The notes under the pieces: model-generated
What the model was told of the DNA's origin: nothing
What the model saw: only the letters and a program-made list of their open reading frames with translations
The model's database searches: none
Shown: piece by piece, positions 52,202 to 60,921 of the stretch
Position numbering within the stretch: the stretch's first letter is position 1
Layout of the letters: each line of letters starts with the position of its first letter
Source of the DNA: F1-120-MAGs238 sp964484185
GTDB taxonomy: Bacteria > Planctomycetota > Phycisphaerae > Phycisphaerales > UBA1924
Length of the DNA stretch: 64,000 bases
NCBI GenBank assembly: GCA_964484185.1
Contig: CAZAEQ010000022.1
Coordinates: 1-64,000, forward strand
Reading direction: 5' to 3'
Position numbers and translations under genes: made by a program

Positions 52202-53410
52202 ATGCCTAAGAAAAACATCGCCTCTGTTGATGTCGCTGGCAAGAAGGTCTTCATTCGCGTGGACTTCAACGTCCCGCTTGATGGCTCCAAGATTTCCGAT
52301 GACCGTCGCATTAAGGCCGCGCTTCCCACTATCAAGAGTGTGATCGATCGCGGCGGTAAAGCAATTCTTACCAGCCATCTGGGCCGTCCCGAGGGCACTG
52401 GCTTCGAAAAAGAATTCAGCCTCGCTCCAGTCGCCAAACGCCTCGGCGATCTGCTCGCTAAGCCCGTCGGATTTCCATCCAACGACTGCATCGATGACAA
52501 GGCTGTCGCCGCTGTCAACGCGATGAAGTCCGGCGATGTTGTCCTCCTCGAAAACGTCCGCTTCCACAAGGGTGAGAAGAAGGGCGACGCCGCGTTCGCC
52601 GCCAAGCTCGCCCACGGCGCAGATGTTTACTGCAACGATGCCTTCGGCACCTGCCACCGCCCTGAAGCCAGCATGGTCGCGGTTCCCAAGAGCCTCGGCG
52701 CCAAGCCCAAGGTTGTCGGCTTCCTGGTCGAGAAGGAAATCAAGTTCCTCTCTGCCACGCTCGACAATCCCGCTGAACCCTTCATTGTCATTCTCGGCGG
52801 CAGCAAAGTCTCTGACAAAATGGCCGCGATTGAAAACCTGCTCCCCAAGGCCGATGCTGTCATCGTCGGTGGCGCTATGGCCTACACCTTCCTGCGTGCA
52901 CTCGGTCGTCAGACCGGCGCGAGCAAGGTTGAAGAAGATCGCGTGACCGAAGCCAAGAAGACTCTCGAGCTTGCCAGCAAGCTCAAGACCCAGCTCTACC
53001 TGCCAGTCGATCACATCTGCTCGACCCAGTTCTCAGAGCACACCACCGAAATCCGCACCTTCGAGGACAACATTCCCGCAGGCTACATGGGCCTGGACAT
53101 CGGTCTCAAAACCCAGATGCAGTACGCCACGATTTTGTCCAAAGCCAAGACCGTGATCTGGAACGGTCCCATGGGCGTCTTCGAGTGGCAGCAGTTCCGT
53201 GCAGGAACTCACGCAGTTGCGAAGGCAGTTGCGGAAGCAACCCAGCGCATCGGCTGCGTCAGCGTCGTTGGTGGCGGCGACACCGCATCGGCCGTCGAAC
53301 TCCTCAACATGGCCGACCGCTTCAAGCACGTCTCAACCGGCGGCGGCGCATCCCTCGAAATGCTCGAAGGCAAGAAGTTCGAGAGCGTCGAACTCCTCGA
53401 CAACGCCTGA
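52202..53410 (+). CDS. pgk: Phosphoglycerate kinase
   Basis: 402 residues, normal length for bacterial PGK. Motifs: FIRVDFNVPLDG, AILTSHLGRPEG, VVLLENVRFHKGEKKGD, VYCNDAFGTCHRPEAS, FIVILGGSKVSDK, VIWNGPMGVFEWQQF and the nucleotide loop VVGGGDTASAVE followed by HVSTGGGASLEMLEGK. It works in glycolysis and gluconeogenesis. GGGGAA precedes the ATG. It is 41 bp after atpH on the same strand, so it may be read from the atp transcript. Confidence 0.97.
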   Translation: MPKKNIASVDVAGKKVFIRVDFNVPLDGSKISDDRRIKAALPTIKSVIDRGGKAILTSHLGRPEGTGFEKEFSLAPVAKRLGDLLAKPVGFPSNDCIDDKAVAAVNAMKSGDVVLLENVRFHKGEKKGDAAFAAKLAHGADVYCNDAFGTCHRPEASMVAVPKSLGAKPKVVGFLVEKEIKFLSATLDNPAEPFIVILGGSKVSDKMAAIENLLPKADAVIVGGAMAYTFLRALGRQTGASKVEEDRVTEAKKTLELASKLKTQLYLPVDHICSTQFSEHTTEIRTFEDNIPAGYMGLDIGLKTQMQYATILSKAKTVIWNGPMGVFEWQQFRAGTHAVAKAVAEATQRIGCVSVVGGGDTASAVELLNMADRFKHVSTGGGASLEMLEGKKFESVELLDNA

Positions 53411-53414
53411 TCTG

Positions 53415-53480
53415 AATTTGGTTCTCTGCCTTTGACCTTGAAATCTGAGATTTGAGATCTACTCGGTTCTCTGCCCCTTC
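53415..53480 (+). repeat. Short intergenic direct repeats
   Basis: GGTTCTCTGCC occurs twice (about 53419 and 53464) around an A/T-rich stretch CTTGAAATCTGAGATTTGAG, which itself contains near-repeats of GAAATCTGAGATTT. A similar phrase (TCTGAAATCTCAATTTTCAA) lies within the unrecognised gene at about 8660. Probably degenerate interspersed filler; no function seen. Confidence 0.45.
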
Positions 53481-53495
53481 TTAAAGGATTTCCCT

Positions 53496-54698
53496 ATGTC
53501 GTCCGCCGCCGCAGCAGCCGCCTCAGCCAATCTCGCCAAGGGTCTCGAAGGTGTGATCGCAGGCGAAACCGCCGTCTGTTCCATCGAGCAAGGCGGCCTC
53601 TGGTACCGCGGCTACGAAATCCACGATCTCTCTCAGAACGCGACATTCGAAGAAGTCGCTCACTTGCTGCTCGTAGGCCATAAGCCATCCGCCGCCGAAC
53701 TGGCGAAGTTCAAAGCTGAAATCATCGCGGAGCGTCCGCTCCACCCATCGGTGACTTCATTCATCGAGTCCATGGGCGGCTACCTCGCATCGGGCCGTGC
53801 AGTCCCGATGGATGTCCTCCGCTCCGCGGTCAGCATCCTGGGCCACACCGATCCCGATGCACAAAGCGTCGCCGCTGATGCCAATCTTCGCAAGGCCAAG
53901 CGCCTCCTGGCCAAGATTCCCACCATCATCGGACACATGCAGAACGTCATCGATGGCAAGGCCATCATCGGTCGCGAACTTGGTGGTGACCCAACGCTCG
54001 GTCACGCAGCCAACCTCATGTACCTCATGAACGGCACCAAGCCCAGCCCCGATTACGCCCGCGTGATCGATATCTCGCTCATCCTCTACGCTGAACACGA
54101 TTACAACGCCAGCACCTTCGCCAGCCGCGTCATCGCCGGCACGCTCAGCGACATGCATGGCGCAGTCAGCGGCGGCATCGCTGCCCTGAAAGGCCCGCTC
54201 CACGGCGGCGCGAATGAAATGGCCATGGAAATGCTCAAGGAAATGATGAGCGACATGGGCCCCGAAGCAATCGGCACCAGCAAGGTCGATGAGTGGATGC
54301 AGAAGGCATTCGATACCAAGCGCAAGCTCATGGGCTTCGGCCACCGCGTCTATAAGAACGGCGATCACCGTGCTCCGATCCTCCACAAGCTCGGCCGCAA
54401 TATTGCGGAAAAAGATACTAAGAATCCCGGCGGCCAGGCCGCGATCAAGTGGTTCGAACTCGGTGAACAGGTCCAGAAGATCATGCTGGCCAAGAAGAAC
54501 ATTCACCCCAATGTCGACTTCCCCTGCGGCATGACGTATTTCACGATGGGTATCCCCGTCCCGCAATACACGCCAATCTTTGTCGCTAGCCGCATCACAG
54601 GTTGGGCTTCACACATCATGGAACAACACGCCAACAACCGGATTATCCGCCCGTTGAGCCTGTATTCTGGTCCAGCATATCGCAAGTGGAATTCCTGA
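53496..54698 (+). CDS. Citrate synthase (or 2-methylcitrate synthase)
   Basis: 400 residues. Catalytic residues are visible: His of LKGPLHGGANEMAME, His of LMGFGHRVYKNGDHRA and Asp of HPNVDFPCGMTYFTMGIP; the early signature CSIEQGGLWYRGYEIHDLS is also conserved. It condenses acetyl-CoA (or propionyl-CoA) with oxaloacetate. Phrases such as LILYAEHDYNASTFASRVIA are common to short bacterial citrate synthases and PrpC-type methylcitrate synthases, which cannot be separated by eye; there are no prpB/prpD neighbours, so citrate synthase is the safer call. It follows pgk by 85 bp. Confidence 0.93.
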   Translation: MSSAAAAAASANLAKGLEGVIAGETAVCSIEQGGLWYRGYEIHDLSQNATFEEVAHLLLVGHKPSAAELAKFKAEIIAERPLHPSVTSFIESMGGYLASGRAVPMDVLRSAVSILGHTDPDAQSVAADANLRKAKRLLAKIPTIIGHMQNVIDGKAIIGRELGGDPTLGHAANLMYLMNGTKPSPDYARVIDISLILYAEHDYNASTFASRVIAGTLSDMHGAVSGGIAALKGPLHGGANEMAMEMLKEMMSDMGPEAIGTSKVDEWMQKAFDTKRKLMGFGHRVYKNGDHRAPILHKLGRNIAEKDTKNPGGQAAIKWFELGEQVQKIMLAKKNIHPNVDFPCGMTYFTMGIPVPQYTPIFVASRITGWASHIMEQHANNRIIRPLSLYSGPAYRKWNS

Positions 54699-54731
54699 TC
54701 TGAACTGGCTCGGTTCATGGATCAGTCGAAA

Positions 54732-54805
54732 AGCCCGGAGTCGGATTCGAACCGACGAACAACGGATTTGCAATCCGCCCCATTAGGCCACTTTGGTATC
54801 CGGGC
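54732..54805 (-). tRNA. tRNA-Cys (anticodon GCA)
   Basis: On the minus strand a complete cloverleaf can be drawn: acceptor GCCCGGA pairs with TCCGGGC, the anticodon stem GCGGA/TCCGT-type encloses loop TTGCAAA with anticodon GCA, and the T arm is GTCGG-TTCGAAT-CCGAC. The discriminator base is U, as required for Cys tRNA. The 3' CCA is not encoded. It is convergent with the citrate synthase gene, 33 bp after its stop. Confidence 0.95.
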
Positions 54806-54905
54806 AAGGGCAGAACACTAACGTGGCAAACCGCCAAGGTCAACCGCGAATTGTGTCCCCATAACACCTGCTGTATTGGTTCGCCGCACGCCGATACACT
54901 GTGGT

Positions 54906-55868
54906 ATGCCGCTCTTCTCCACAATTTGCCTTCTTGCATCGGTGGTTGCTCTTGATGAGCCAGTTCAACCACGTCGCGCCGATCCCATCGAAATCCGCTC
55001 AACCACGGCAAGCGCGCCTCTTGCGCCAACCCTCTTCCCCGAGGGGGCTTTCCTCTCGGAACGTCCTGGTTCGATTTTTAAGACCGCCGCAGGCAATCTA
55101 GTCTTTGTCGCAGACGCCGATCCCAATAGCCCTCTCGCCGCTGTCTCTGGACCGATCGCCTTTCTGCCTTGTGATGCTCTTGGAAAGTTAGAAGCGCTCG
55201 CGGGGATTGGAATTGGCTCCTCGTCTGCTCCATCCTCAACCGTCTCAACGGACTCCAAAACGCCGCCACCTCTCGAACTCGTCAAAAAGATGACAGTCAG
55301 CGGCCAGCTCTTTCACTTTCACAAACAGAATTATTTGCTCCTCAGTATCGTTCCCGGTGAAGTTGCAAAGGTGGCAAACTCAGCTTCGCCAGTTGACAAG
55401 CCAGCGGATGTAACAACGTCAGCGCCTGGAAAAACTGCCCAGGACCTGATCGCTGATCTCGAGTCTCGCCGCACGACTCCGCGGGCGCTCGAGACTGCCG
55501 CAATCGCGGTTGCTCCAAAGGATGCCCAACAGGAAACCAAAGAGAACGCCGGCGAGCGGGCTCAATCAGCAAAACGCAGAGAAGGCGACCTCATTGCTTC
55601 GCGTCAGGGCCGCATCGTCCGCCACGATGCATGGCTGGTCTTTACACCAGATTCTGGAACCGGCGCTGAAGGCAAACTCGAATCCGATCCGCCCGTCGTT
55701 CTCCTGGCGTGCAAGCAACTCGAACGTCTTGAGTGGCTCGCCAAACAGCAAGGCGATTCAGCCCGCTATCGCGTCAGTGGCAAAATCACCACATATCGCG
55801 GCCGCAATTACCTCCTCCCGCTCATGGTGCAAGTCATGCCACCATCCGATCTCACCCCTCGCCACTAA
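54906..55868 (+). CDS. Secreted protein with two OB-like repeats, unknown function
   Basis: 320 residues from the ATG at 54906, which starts a short hydrophobic leader (MPLFSTICLLASVVA). I do not recognise the family. Two similar segments are visible: MTVSGQLFHFHKQNYLLLSI (about residue 132) and YRVSGKITTYRGRNYLLPLM (about residue 292), each a VSGx(I/L)xxxxxxNYLL pattern that suggests a duplicated beta-barrel module. Each is preceded by a phrase on a named maximum or value (LPCDALGKLEAL and LLACKQLERLEWL). The link between them is Lys/Glu-rich. It is 5 bp before the flavin dehydrogenase gene. Confidence 0.7.
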   Translation: MPLFSTICLLASVVALDEPVQPRRADPIEIRSTTASAPLAPTLFPEGAFLSERPGSIFKTAAGNLVFVADADPNSPLAAVSGPIAFLPCDALGKLEALAGIGIGSSSAPSSTVSTDSKTPPPLELVKKMTVSGQLFHFHKQNYLLLSIVPGEVAKVANSASPVDKPADVTTSAPGKTAQDLIADLESRRTTPRALETAAIAVAPKDAQQETKENAGERAQSAKRREGDLIASRQGRIVRHDAWLVFTPDSGTGAEGKLESDPPVVLLACKQLERLEWLAKQQGDSARYRVSGKITTYRGRNYLLPLMVQVMPPSDLTPRH

Positions 55869-55873
55869 TCGCG

Positions 55874-58864
55874 ATGCAACTCCCCGTAGTCAGCTCTTGG
55901 TCCAGACCTCCAGAAGAATGGACTGATTCCCAGCGCACACAAATCGCCCGCGAATTGGCGGCAAGCATCGAGGGCGAAGTCCGCTTCGGTCTTCACGACC
56001 GGATGCTCTATTCGACTGACGCCTCTCTCTATCAAGTCGAGCCGCTGGGCGTAGTGATTCCCGCATCGATTCAAGATGCAGTCCGGGCCATCGAGTTCTG
56101 CGCAAAACACCACGTTCCAATTCTCCCCCGCGGCGGCGGCACAAGCCTGGCCGGCCAATGCACCAATCGTGCAGTGGTCCTGGATTTCTCCGCAAACTGC
56201 CGCAAGCTGCTCGAAGTCGATGTTGCCAATCGTCGCGTCAGCACCGAAGTCGGCACGACCATCGATGACCTCAATGATGCCCTCGCATCAACTGGACTTT
56301 TCTTCGCCCCCGATCCAGCAACCAGCAAACACGCCAATATCGGCGGCGCAATCGGCAACAACGCCGCCGGCGGCAGAAGCGTCCGCTACGGCCGCACCAG
56401 CGAAAGCCTGATCAGTGCAACCGTGGCTCTTGCAGACGGTAGTGTCTTGAAACTCGAAAAAGGTGGCGCACTCAAGAACTCGCGACTCGGCGAACTGACC
56501 GAGCAGGTGGCACGAGTAGTTCAGCGAAACGCCACACTAATCAAGGAACGCTTTCCAAAGACCGTCCGCCGAAACGCCGGTTACGGGTTGGACATGATCC
56601 TCGCCCAGCTCGAGCAACCTTGGACCACATCGCCGCTTGAAAACGTAAACCTCGCCCACCTTGTCTGCGGCTCAGAAGGAACACTCGCGGTCACGCTCGA
56701 AGCTGAACTCGCCCTGCATCCAAAACCCAAGGCCCGGGGCATAGCTGTGATCAGCTTTGTCACACTCGAAGACGCCATCGCCGCCGTAAAGCCGATTCTT
56801 GATGCCGGTCTTCCGCTCGGCCTGACAGCAATCGAGATGCTCGACGATGTCGTGCTTGACGCTGCACGCGGCAATCTTGAATATCGCGCGTATGTCGAGA
56901 TGCTGCCCGGCGCAAATGCTTTGCTGAGAGAACCCAAGGCCGTTCTCTATGTCGAATACTTCGGCTTCACGGGGGTGCAGGATGTCCAGCATTCCTTCGA
57001 TCAACTCGAGAAACTGGTCAAGAACCTGCATGGTGTGATGCCTAATGGGTTCGCGAGGCACACCGACCCTGCCTCGATGCTCAAGGCTTGGAAGCTTCGC
57101 AAGGCTGGTGAACCGCTGTTGCACGGACTCGCAGGGAACCGCAAACCGTTGACCTTTGTTGAAGACAACGCGGTCCCAGTAGAGAATCTCGGTGAGTTTG
57201 TAAGGCGATTCAAAGAGATCGTCGCGCGGCACGGAACCATCGCCGCGTACTGGGCTCATGCCAGCGTCGGCGTTTTGCACATCCGCCCCATGATTAACCT
57301 GCACGATCCTGCAGATCGCCAGATCATGCAGTCAATCGCAGTCGAAGCGGCAGACCTGGCCAAATCTCTCGGCGGTGTTATGAGCGGCGAGCACGGAGAT
57401 GGTCGCGTTCGCGGGCCGCTGCTGGAGCGTTATTTTGGCCCCGAACTCATGAACGCGATGCGCGAGATCAAAGCGATCTTTGATCCCGAAAACCGTCTGA
57501 ACCCCGGCAACATTGTTGAACCACGCCCGATCTCATCCATCAACGAACACCTGCGTATTGAACCGACCGGCACGCCGGTTCACGTTCCCAGCGTCGAAAC
57601 ATATTTCGACTACGCTGGTCAAGATGGCTTCGGTCACGCGGTCGAACAATGCAACGGCGCAGGCGTCTGCCGCAAAAAGACCGGCGGCACAATGTGCCCC
57701 AGTTACATGGCAACCCTCGATGAACGCCACTCCACCCGCGGACGCGGCAACGCGTTGCGCCTGGCCATCACCGGCCAATTGAGTGCATCGGGCACTGCAT
57801 CATGGGATGATCCTGAAACGCTGGAGACTTTGAACCTCTGTCTCTCATGCAAGGCCTGCAAAAGCGAGTGCCCAAGCAACGTCGACATCGCCAAACTCAA
57901 AGCCGAGTACACGGCACAGAAATACAGGCAACACGGCGTGCCGCTCAAAGCCCTGGCGTTCGGCAACGTCCGGTTCCTGAACCGCATCGGATCGCTCACT
58001 GCTCCAATCGCCAATGCCATGAACCGCAGCGGCTTGGGCAAGTTCATGGCCAGGATGTTCATGAACATTGATCCACGCCGAACGATTCCATCATTTGCAC
58101 GATCGCTGGCATCGCAGTGGGGGATTTCTTCCACGCAGAAACAGAAGGTTGCACTCTTCGGCGACTGCTTCGTGATGTACAACGAACCCGGCATCGGTCT
58201 CGCAAGTAAACGCGTGCTCGAAGCGTGCGGCTATGAAGTAGTCTTGGCAGATGCAGGCTGCTGCGGCCGCGCCAAGATATCAACGGGTCTGCTTGAGCAG
58301 GCGATCGAGGAAATCGATGCAACGCTCGAGCGTCTGCGGCCATTGATCGAAGACGAATCGATCAAGGCGATCGTGGTCGCCGAGCCGTCATGCCTGTCTG
58401 CCATGACCGATGACTGGTTGACGCTCAAACTTCGTACACCCATGACTCTGCGAAACGTACTGAAATCCAAGGCATTTCTGGTAGAAGACTTCATCGAAAA
58501 GAAGTGGGAAAATCACCCGCAAACGCCGCGGTTTGTGGATGGTCCAGCACCGGTACTGCATGGCCATTGCCATCAAAAAGCGCTATGGGGAAGCGAAACC
58601 AGCGCTGCCCTGCTGCGCAGAGTTGCGAGCACCGTCGATGTGCTCGATACCGGCTGCTGCGGCATGGCGGGGAGTTTCGGATATACCGAAGACCGATACG
58701 ACTTGTCTATGGACATTGGTGAGTTGGTTCTCTTCCCGGCGGTCAGGAAGTCAGAAGGCAAACCAATCTGTGCGCCTGGTACAAGCTGTCGGCATCAGGT
58801 TCACGACGGCACAGGTGCAACGGCCGTCCACCCAATTGAACTGGTCGCATCGCGACTCGCTTAG
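55874..58864 (+). CDS. FAD-linked oxidase fused to Fe-S/CCG domains (YdiJ-like D-2-hydroxyacid dehydrogenase)
   Basis: 996 residues from the ATG at 55874. The order is: a PCMH-type FAD domain with ILPRGGGTSLAGQC and GGAIGNNAAGGRSVRYG, a FAD-oxidase C domain with YWAHASVGVLHIRPMINLHD and GVMSGEHGDGRVRGPLLER, ferredoxin-like clusters CNGAGVCRKKTGGTMCPSY and LCLSCKACKSECPSNVDIAK, and two CCG domains, ADAGCCGRAKIS and LDTGCCGMAGSFGY. This is a GlcD-GlcF fusion as in E. coli YdiJ, whose family oxidises D-2-hydroxyglutarate or D-lactate and passes electrons to the membrane chain. A longer in-frame start inside the previous gene has no support. The stop is interlocked with the next minus-strand gene in TTAG. 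Confidence 0.93.
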   Translation: MQLPVVSSWSRPPEEWTDSQRTQIARELAASIEGEVRFGLHDRMLYSTDASLYQVEPLGVVIPASIQDAVRAIEFCAKHHVPILPRGGGTSLAGQCTNRAVVLDFSANCRKLLEVDVANRRVSTEVGTTIDDLNDALASTGLFFAPDPATSKHANIGGAIGNNAAGGRSVRYGRTSESLISATVALADGSVLKLEKGGALKNSRLGELTEQVARVVQRNATLIKERFPKTVRRNAGYGLDMILAQLEQPWTTSPLENVNLAHLVCGSEGTLAVTLEAELALHPKPKARGIAVISFVTLEDAIAAVKPILDAGLPLGLTAIEMLDDVVLDAARGNLEYRAYVEMLPGANALLREPKAVLYVEYFGFTGVQDVQHSFDQLEKLVKNLHGVMPNGFARHTDPASMLKAWKLRKAGEPLLHGLAGNRKPLTFVEDNAVPVENLGEFVRRFKEIVARHGTIAAYWAHASVGVLHIRPMINLHDPADRQIMQSIAVEAADLAKSLGGVMSGEHGDGRVRGPLLERYFGPELMNAMREIKAIFDPENRLNPGNIVEPRPISSINEHLRIEPTGTPVHVPSVETYFDYAGQDGFGHAVEQCNGAGVCRKKTGGTMCPSYMATLDERHSTRGRGNALRLAITGQLSASGTASWDDPETLETLNLCLSCKACKSECPSNVDIAKLKAEYTAQKYRQHGVPLKALAFGNVRFLNRIGSLTAPIANAMNRSGLGKFMARMFMNIDPRRTIPSFARSLASQWGISSTQKQKVALFGDCFVMYNEPGIGLASKRVLEACGYEVVLADAGCCGRAKISTGLLEQAIEEIDATLERLRPLIEDESIKAIVVAEPSCLSAMTDDWLTLKLRTPMTLRNVLKSKAFLVEDFIEKKWENHPQTPRFVDGPAPVLHGHCHQKALWGSETSAALLRRVASTVDVLDTGCCGMAGSFGYTEDRYDLSMDIGELVLFPAVRKSEGKPICAPGTSCRHQVHDGTGATAVHPIELVASRLA

Positions 58865-59088
58865 GACTTCGAATCGTCTTTGACTGTGATTGTCAGGTCA
58901 GAATGATCTGCAGGGCGTCTGGGCGGTCTGCTAAAGAACAGCGGGATAGACCCCACACCGCAAATCAGCGCTAATGCAACTGCCATAGTAACTACAAAGA
59001 TGGAATCACCAGTCCGCCAAGCCCAGATCAGCATACCGATGCAGCCAAGTGCTATCACACCAATCGCGGCGATGATCTTCTTGTTCAT
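58861..59088 (-). CDS. Small two-helix membrane protein
   Basis: 75 residues with two membrane helices, IIAAIGVIALGCIGMLIWAW and IFVVTMAVALALICGVGSIP, and a polar C-terminus (HSDLTITVKDDSKS). No family is recognised. It lies 13 bp after thiG on the same strand, so it may be the last gene of that transcript. Confidence 0.65.
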   Translation of the reverse strand: MNKKIIAAIGVIALGCIGMLIWAWRTGDSIFVVTMAVALALICGVGSIPLFFSRPPRRPADHSDLTITVKDDSKS

Positions 59089-59101
59089 GGAGCTTTCTCA
59101 A

Positions 59102-59944
59102 TCACTCGCCCGGGATGTACGAGATCACACCTTCCCACGGGCTGCTCGCGCTTGCGTACAACTTCTTGGGAATGCGGCCCGCGAGATAGCTCTGGCGGCC
59201 GGCGATGCAGGCGTGTTTCATTGCGTGGGCCATCATGACCGGGTCTTTAGCGTGCGCGATTGCTGTGTTGAGCAGGACGCCATCTGCGCCAAGTTCCATG
59301 GCGATAGCGACATCTGAGGCGGAGCCGACGCCGGCGTCGACGATGACGGGAAAGTTGGGGTCGCCTTGTTTCAAGAGTTCGAGGCAGAGGATGATGTTGT
59401 TGGGATTGAGAATTCCCTGGCCGGAACCGATCGGTGATCCCGCGGGCATGACGCTGGTTGCGCCTGCTTCTTTCAATCGAATGGCCGCAATCGGATCATC
59501 GCTTGAATACGCGAGGACATGGAAGCCATCCTTCACAAGTTCTTTGGTCGCCTCAACTGTGCCAGCCGGATCTGGAAGGAGCGTCTTCTTGTCACCCAGC
59601 ACTTCGATCTTCACCCAGCTCGCGCCCGGGTTGCCGAGCTGTTCGAGGATTTCTCGGCCCAGTCTGGCGACGCGCACCGCATCTTCCGCGCTGAAGCAGC
59701 CAGCCGTGTTGGGAAGAATCGTGAGGCGGTCGAGATCGAGAAACTCAAGGAGCGACTTGCCCTGCTGGTTGTAGAGGCGTTCGCGGCGGACTGCGACTGT
59801 CGTGACTTCGCATTCTGACGCCGCGAGGGCGCGTTTCATGACGTCGTAGTCGGCGTATTTGCCGGTGCCGGTGATGAGCCGGCTCGCTAAATTGCGGCCG
59901 CCGATGGTGAGCAGGTGGGGTGCGTGGAGTGCTTGCTGAGCCAT
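59102..59944 (-). CDS. thiG: Thiazole synthase ThiG
   Basis: ThiG forms the thiazole phosphate of thiamine from DXP, dehydroglycine and ThiS thiocarboxylate. 280 residues from the ATG at 59944; upstream in-frame sequence is Pro-rich and lies in the LysR intergenic space. Motifs: RLITGTGKYADYDVMKRAL, LPNTAGCFSAEDAVR, WVKIEVLGDKKTLLPD with the Schiff-base Lys, AGATSVMPAGSPIGSGQGI, and VDAGVGSASDVAIAMELGAD. thiS, thiF and thiH are not present. No TPP riboswitch pattern is seen in the 88 bp upstream. Confidence 0.96.
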   Translation of the reverse strand: MAQQALHAPHLLTIGGRNLASRLITGTGKYADYDVMKRALAASECEVTTVAVRRERLYNQQGKSLLEFLDLDRLTILPNTAGCFSAEDAVRVARLGREILEQLGNPGASWVKIEVLGDKKTLLPDPAGTVEATKELVKDGFHVLAYSSDDPIAAIRLKEAGATSVMPAGSPIGSGQGILNPNNIILCLELLKQGDPNFPVIVDAGVGSASDVAIAMELGADGVLLNTAIAHAKDPVMMAHAMKHACIAGRQSYLAGRIPKKLYASASSPWEGVISYIPGE

Positions 59945-60032
59945 GGCCTTAGGGTATGTTGGAAGGTGCCAGGTTTCGCGAAAATTGCAGATTTGACCAG
60001 CGTGTTGCCGTTGCCGCAAAGGAGAAACAGGG

Positions 60033-60917
60033 CTATGAAGCTCGCCATTTGCGAGAAAGCAGCACACGTTCACATTCGGCGGCGGCGGGGGCAAGTTCGC
60101 GATCGCTGCGTTTGATGATTGCAAGCTGGCGAGAAAGCTTGCTTTCGCGGCATGTCAGACCCTCATCTTCATTGAGTGCGAAGCGAGAGACGAAACCAAT
60201 TCCGATGCCGGCTTTAACCATGTGTTTAATGGATTCAATCGAGCGAAGTTCCATGACAGTGTTGAGCTTGATCCCAGCGTCAGACACGGCATGATCAATC
60301 ACCGCCCGAACCGCAGAGCCGCCTTCAAAGCCAACCATGGACGCGCCGGAAATATCCTGCCATTTGAAACTGCGCTTGCCAGAAAGTGCATGATCAGGCG
60401 GCACGATCAGGCGAAGCTCATCGGCGACCAGCGGCACACGCACAAGGTCATCACTGCCGGGGAGTTCGACTGGCAGGGTCACGATGCCCAAATCGAGTTC
60501 GCCAGAGAGCACCGATTGTGCAACTGCGCGGGAGGCAGCCTCACGAACATAAAAACGAAGGCCCGGATGTTTGCGACGAATTTCTGAAACCACTGGCGGA
60601 AGCAAGTACGTAATGGCAGTAGCGCCGCCACCAACGGAAATGAGTCCATGTTCAAGACCCATAAGTTGACGTACCGAGCGGACGGCGTTGTCACTCGATC
60701 GAATCGCATCTTCGGCGTGCGAGAGAAAGACGCGGCCTGCATCGGTCAATTCGATGCCGCGACCAGCGCGGTGGACCAGCGGCGTCCCGACTTCCTGTTC
60801 GAGTTTCTTGAGCATGGCAGAGAGCGCGGGTTGCGTGACCCCTAGCTGCGACGCGGCTTTGGTCATGTGTCGCATATGTGCGAGAACCCGAAAGTAACGG
60901 AGTGGTGTGAGTTCCAT
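60033..60917 (-). CDS. LysR-family transcriptional regulator
   Basis: 294 residues from the ATG at 60917. The N-terminal winged HTH is typical: MELTPLRYFRVLAHMRHMTK, AASQLGVTQPALSAMLKKLE and the wing GRGIELTDAGRVFLSHAED. The effector domain follows, with FYVREAASRAVAQSVLSGELDLGIVT (here only cited by its ends) and IKHMVKAGIGIGFVSRFAL near the C-terminus. A co-inducer cannot be guessed. Earlier in-frame starts back to 61013 overlap the preceding gene. It lies 4 bp after that small unknown gene and 88 bp before thiG, all on one strand. Confidence 0.93.
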   Translation of the reverse strand: MELTPLRYFRVLAHMRHMTKAASQLGVTQPALSAMLKKLEQEVGTPLVHRAGRGIELTDAGRVFLSHAEDAIRSSDNAVRSVRQLMGLEHGLISVGGGATAITYLLPPVVSEIRRKHPGLRFYVREAASRAVAQSVLSGELDLGIVTLPVELPGSDDLVRVPLVADELRLIVPPDHALSGKRSFKWQDISGASMVGFEGGSAVRAVIDHAVSDAGIKLNTVMELRSIESIKHMVKAGIGIGFVSRFALNEDEGLTCRESKLSRQLAIIKRSDRELAPAAAECERVLLSRKWRAS

Positions 60918-60921
60918 GCAA

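Noticed and set aside
52049..53014. Minus-strand open frame over atpH and pgk
   Set aside because: Antisense shadow of two conserved genes; its acidic translation has no motif.
53757..54566. Minus-strand open frame over citrate synthase
   Set aside because: Antisense shadow; no ribosome site or motif.
59945..60032. Possible TPP riboswitch before thiG
   Set aside because: No CTGAGA or other conserved TPP core was found on the minus strand.
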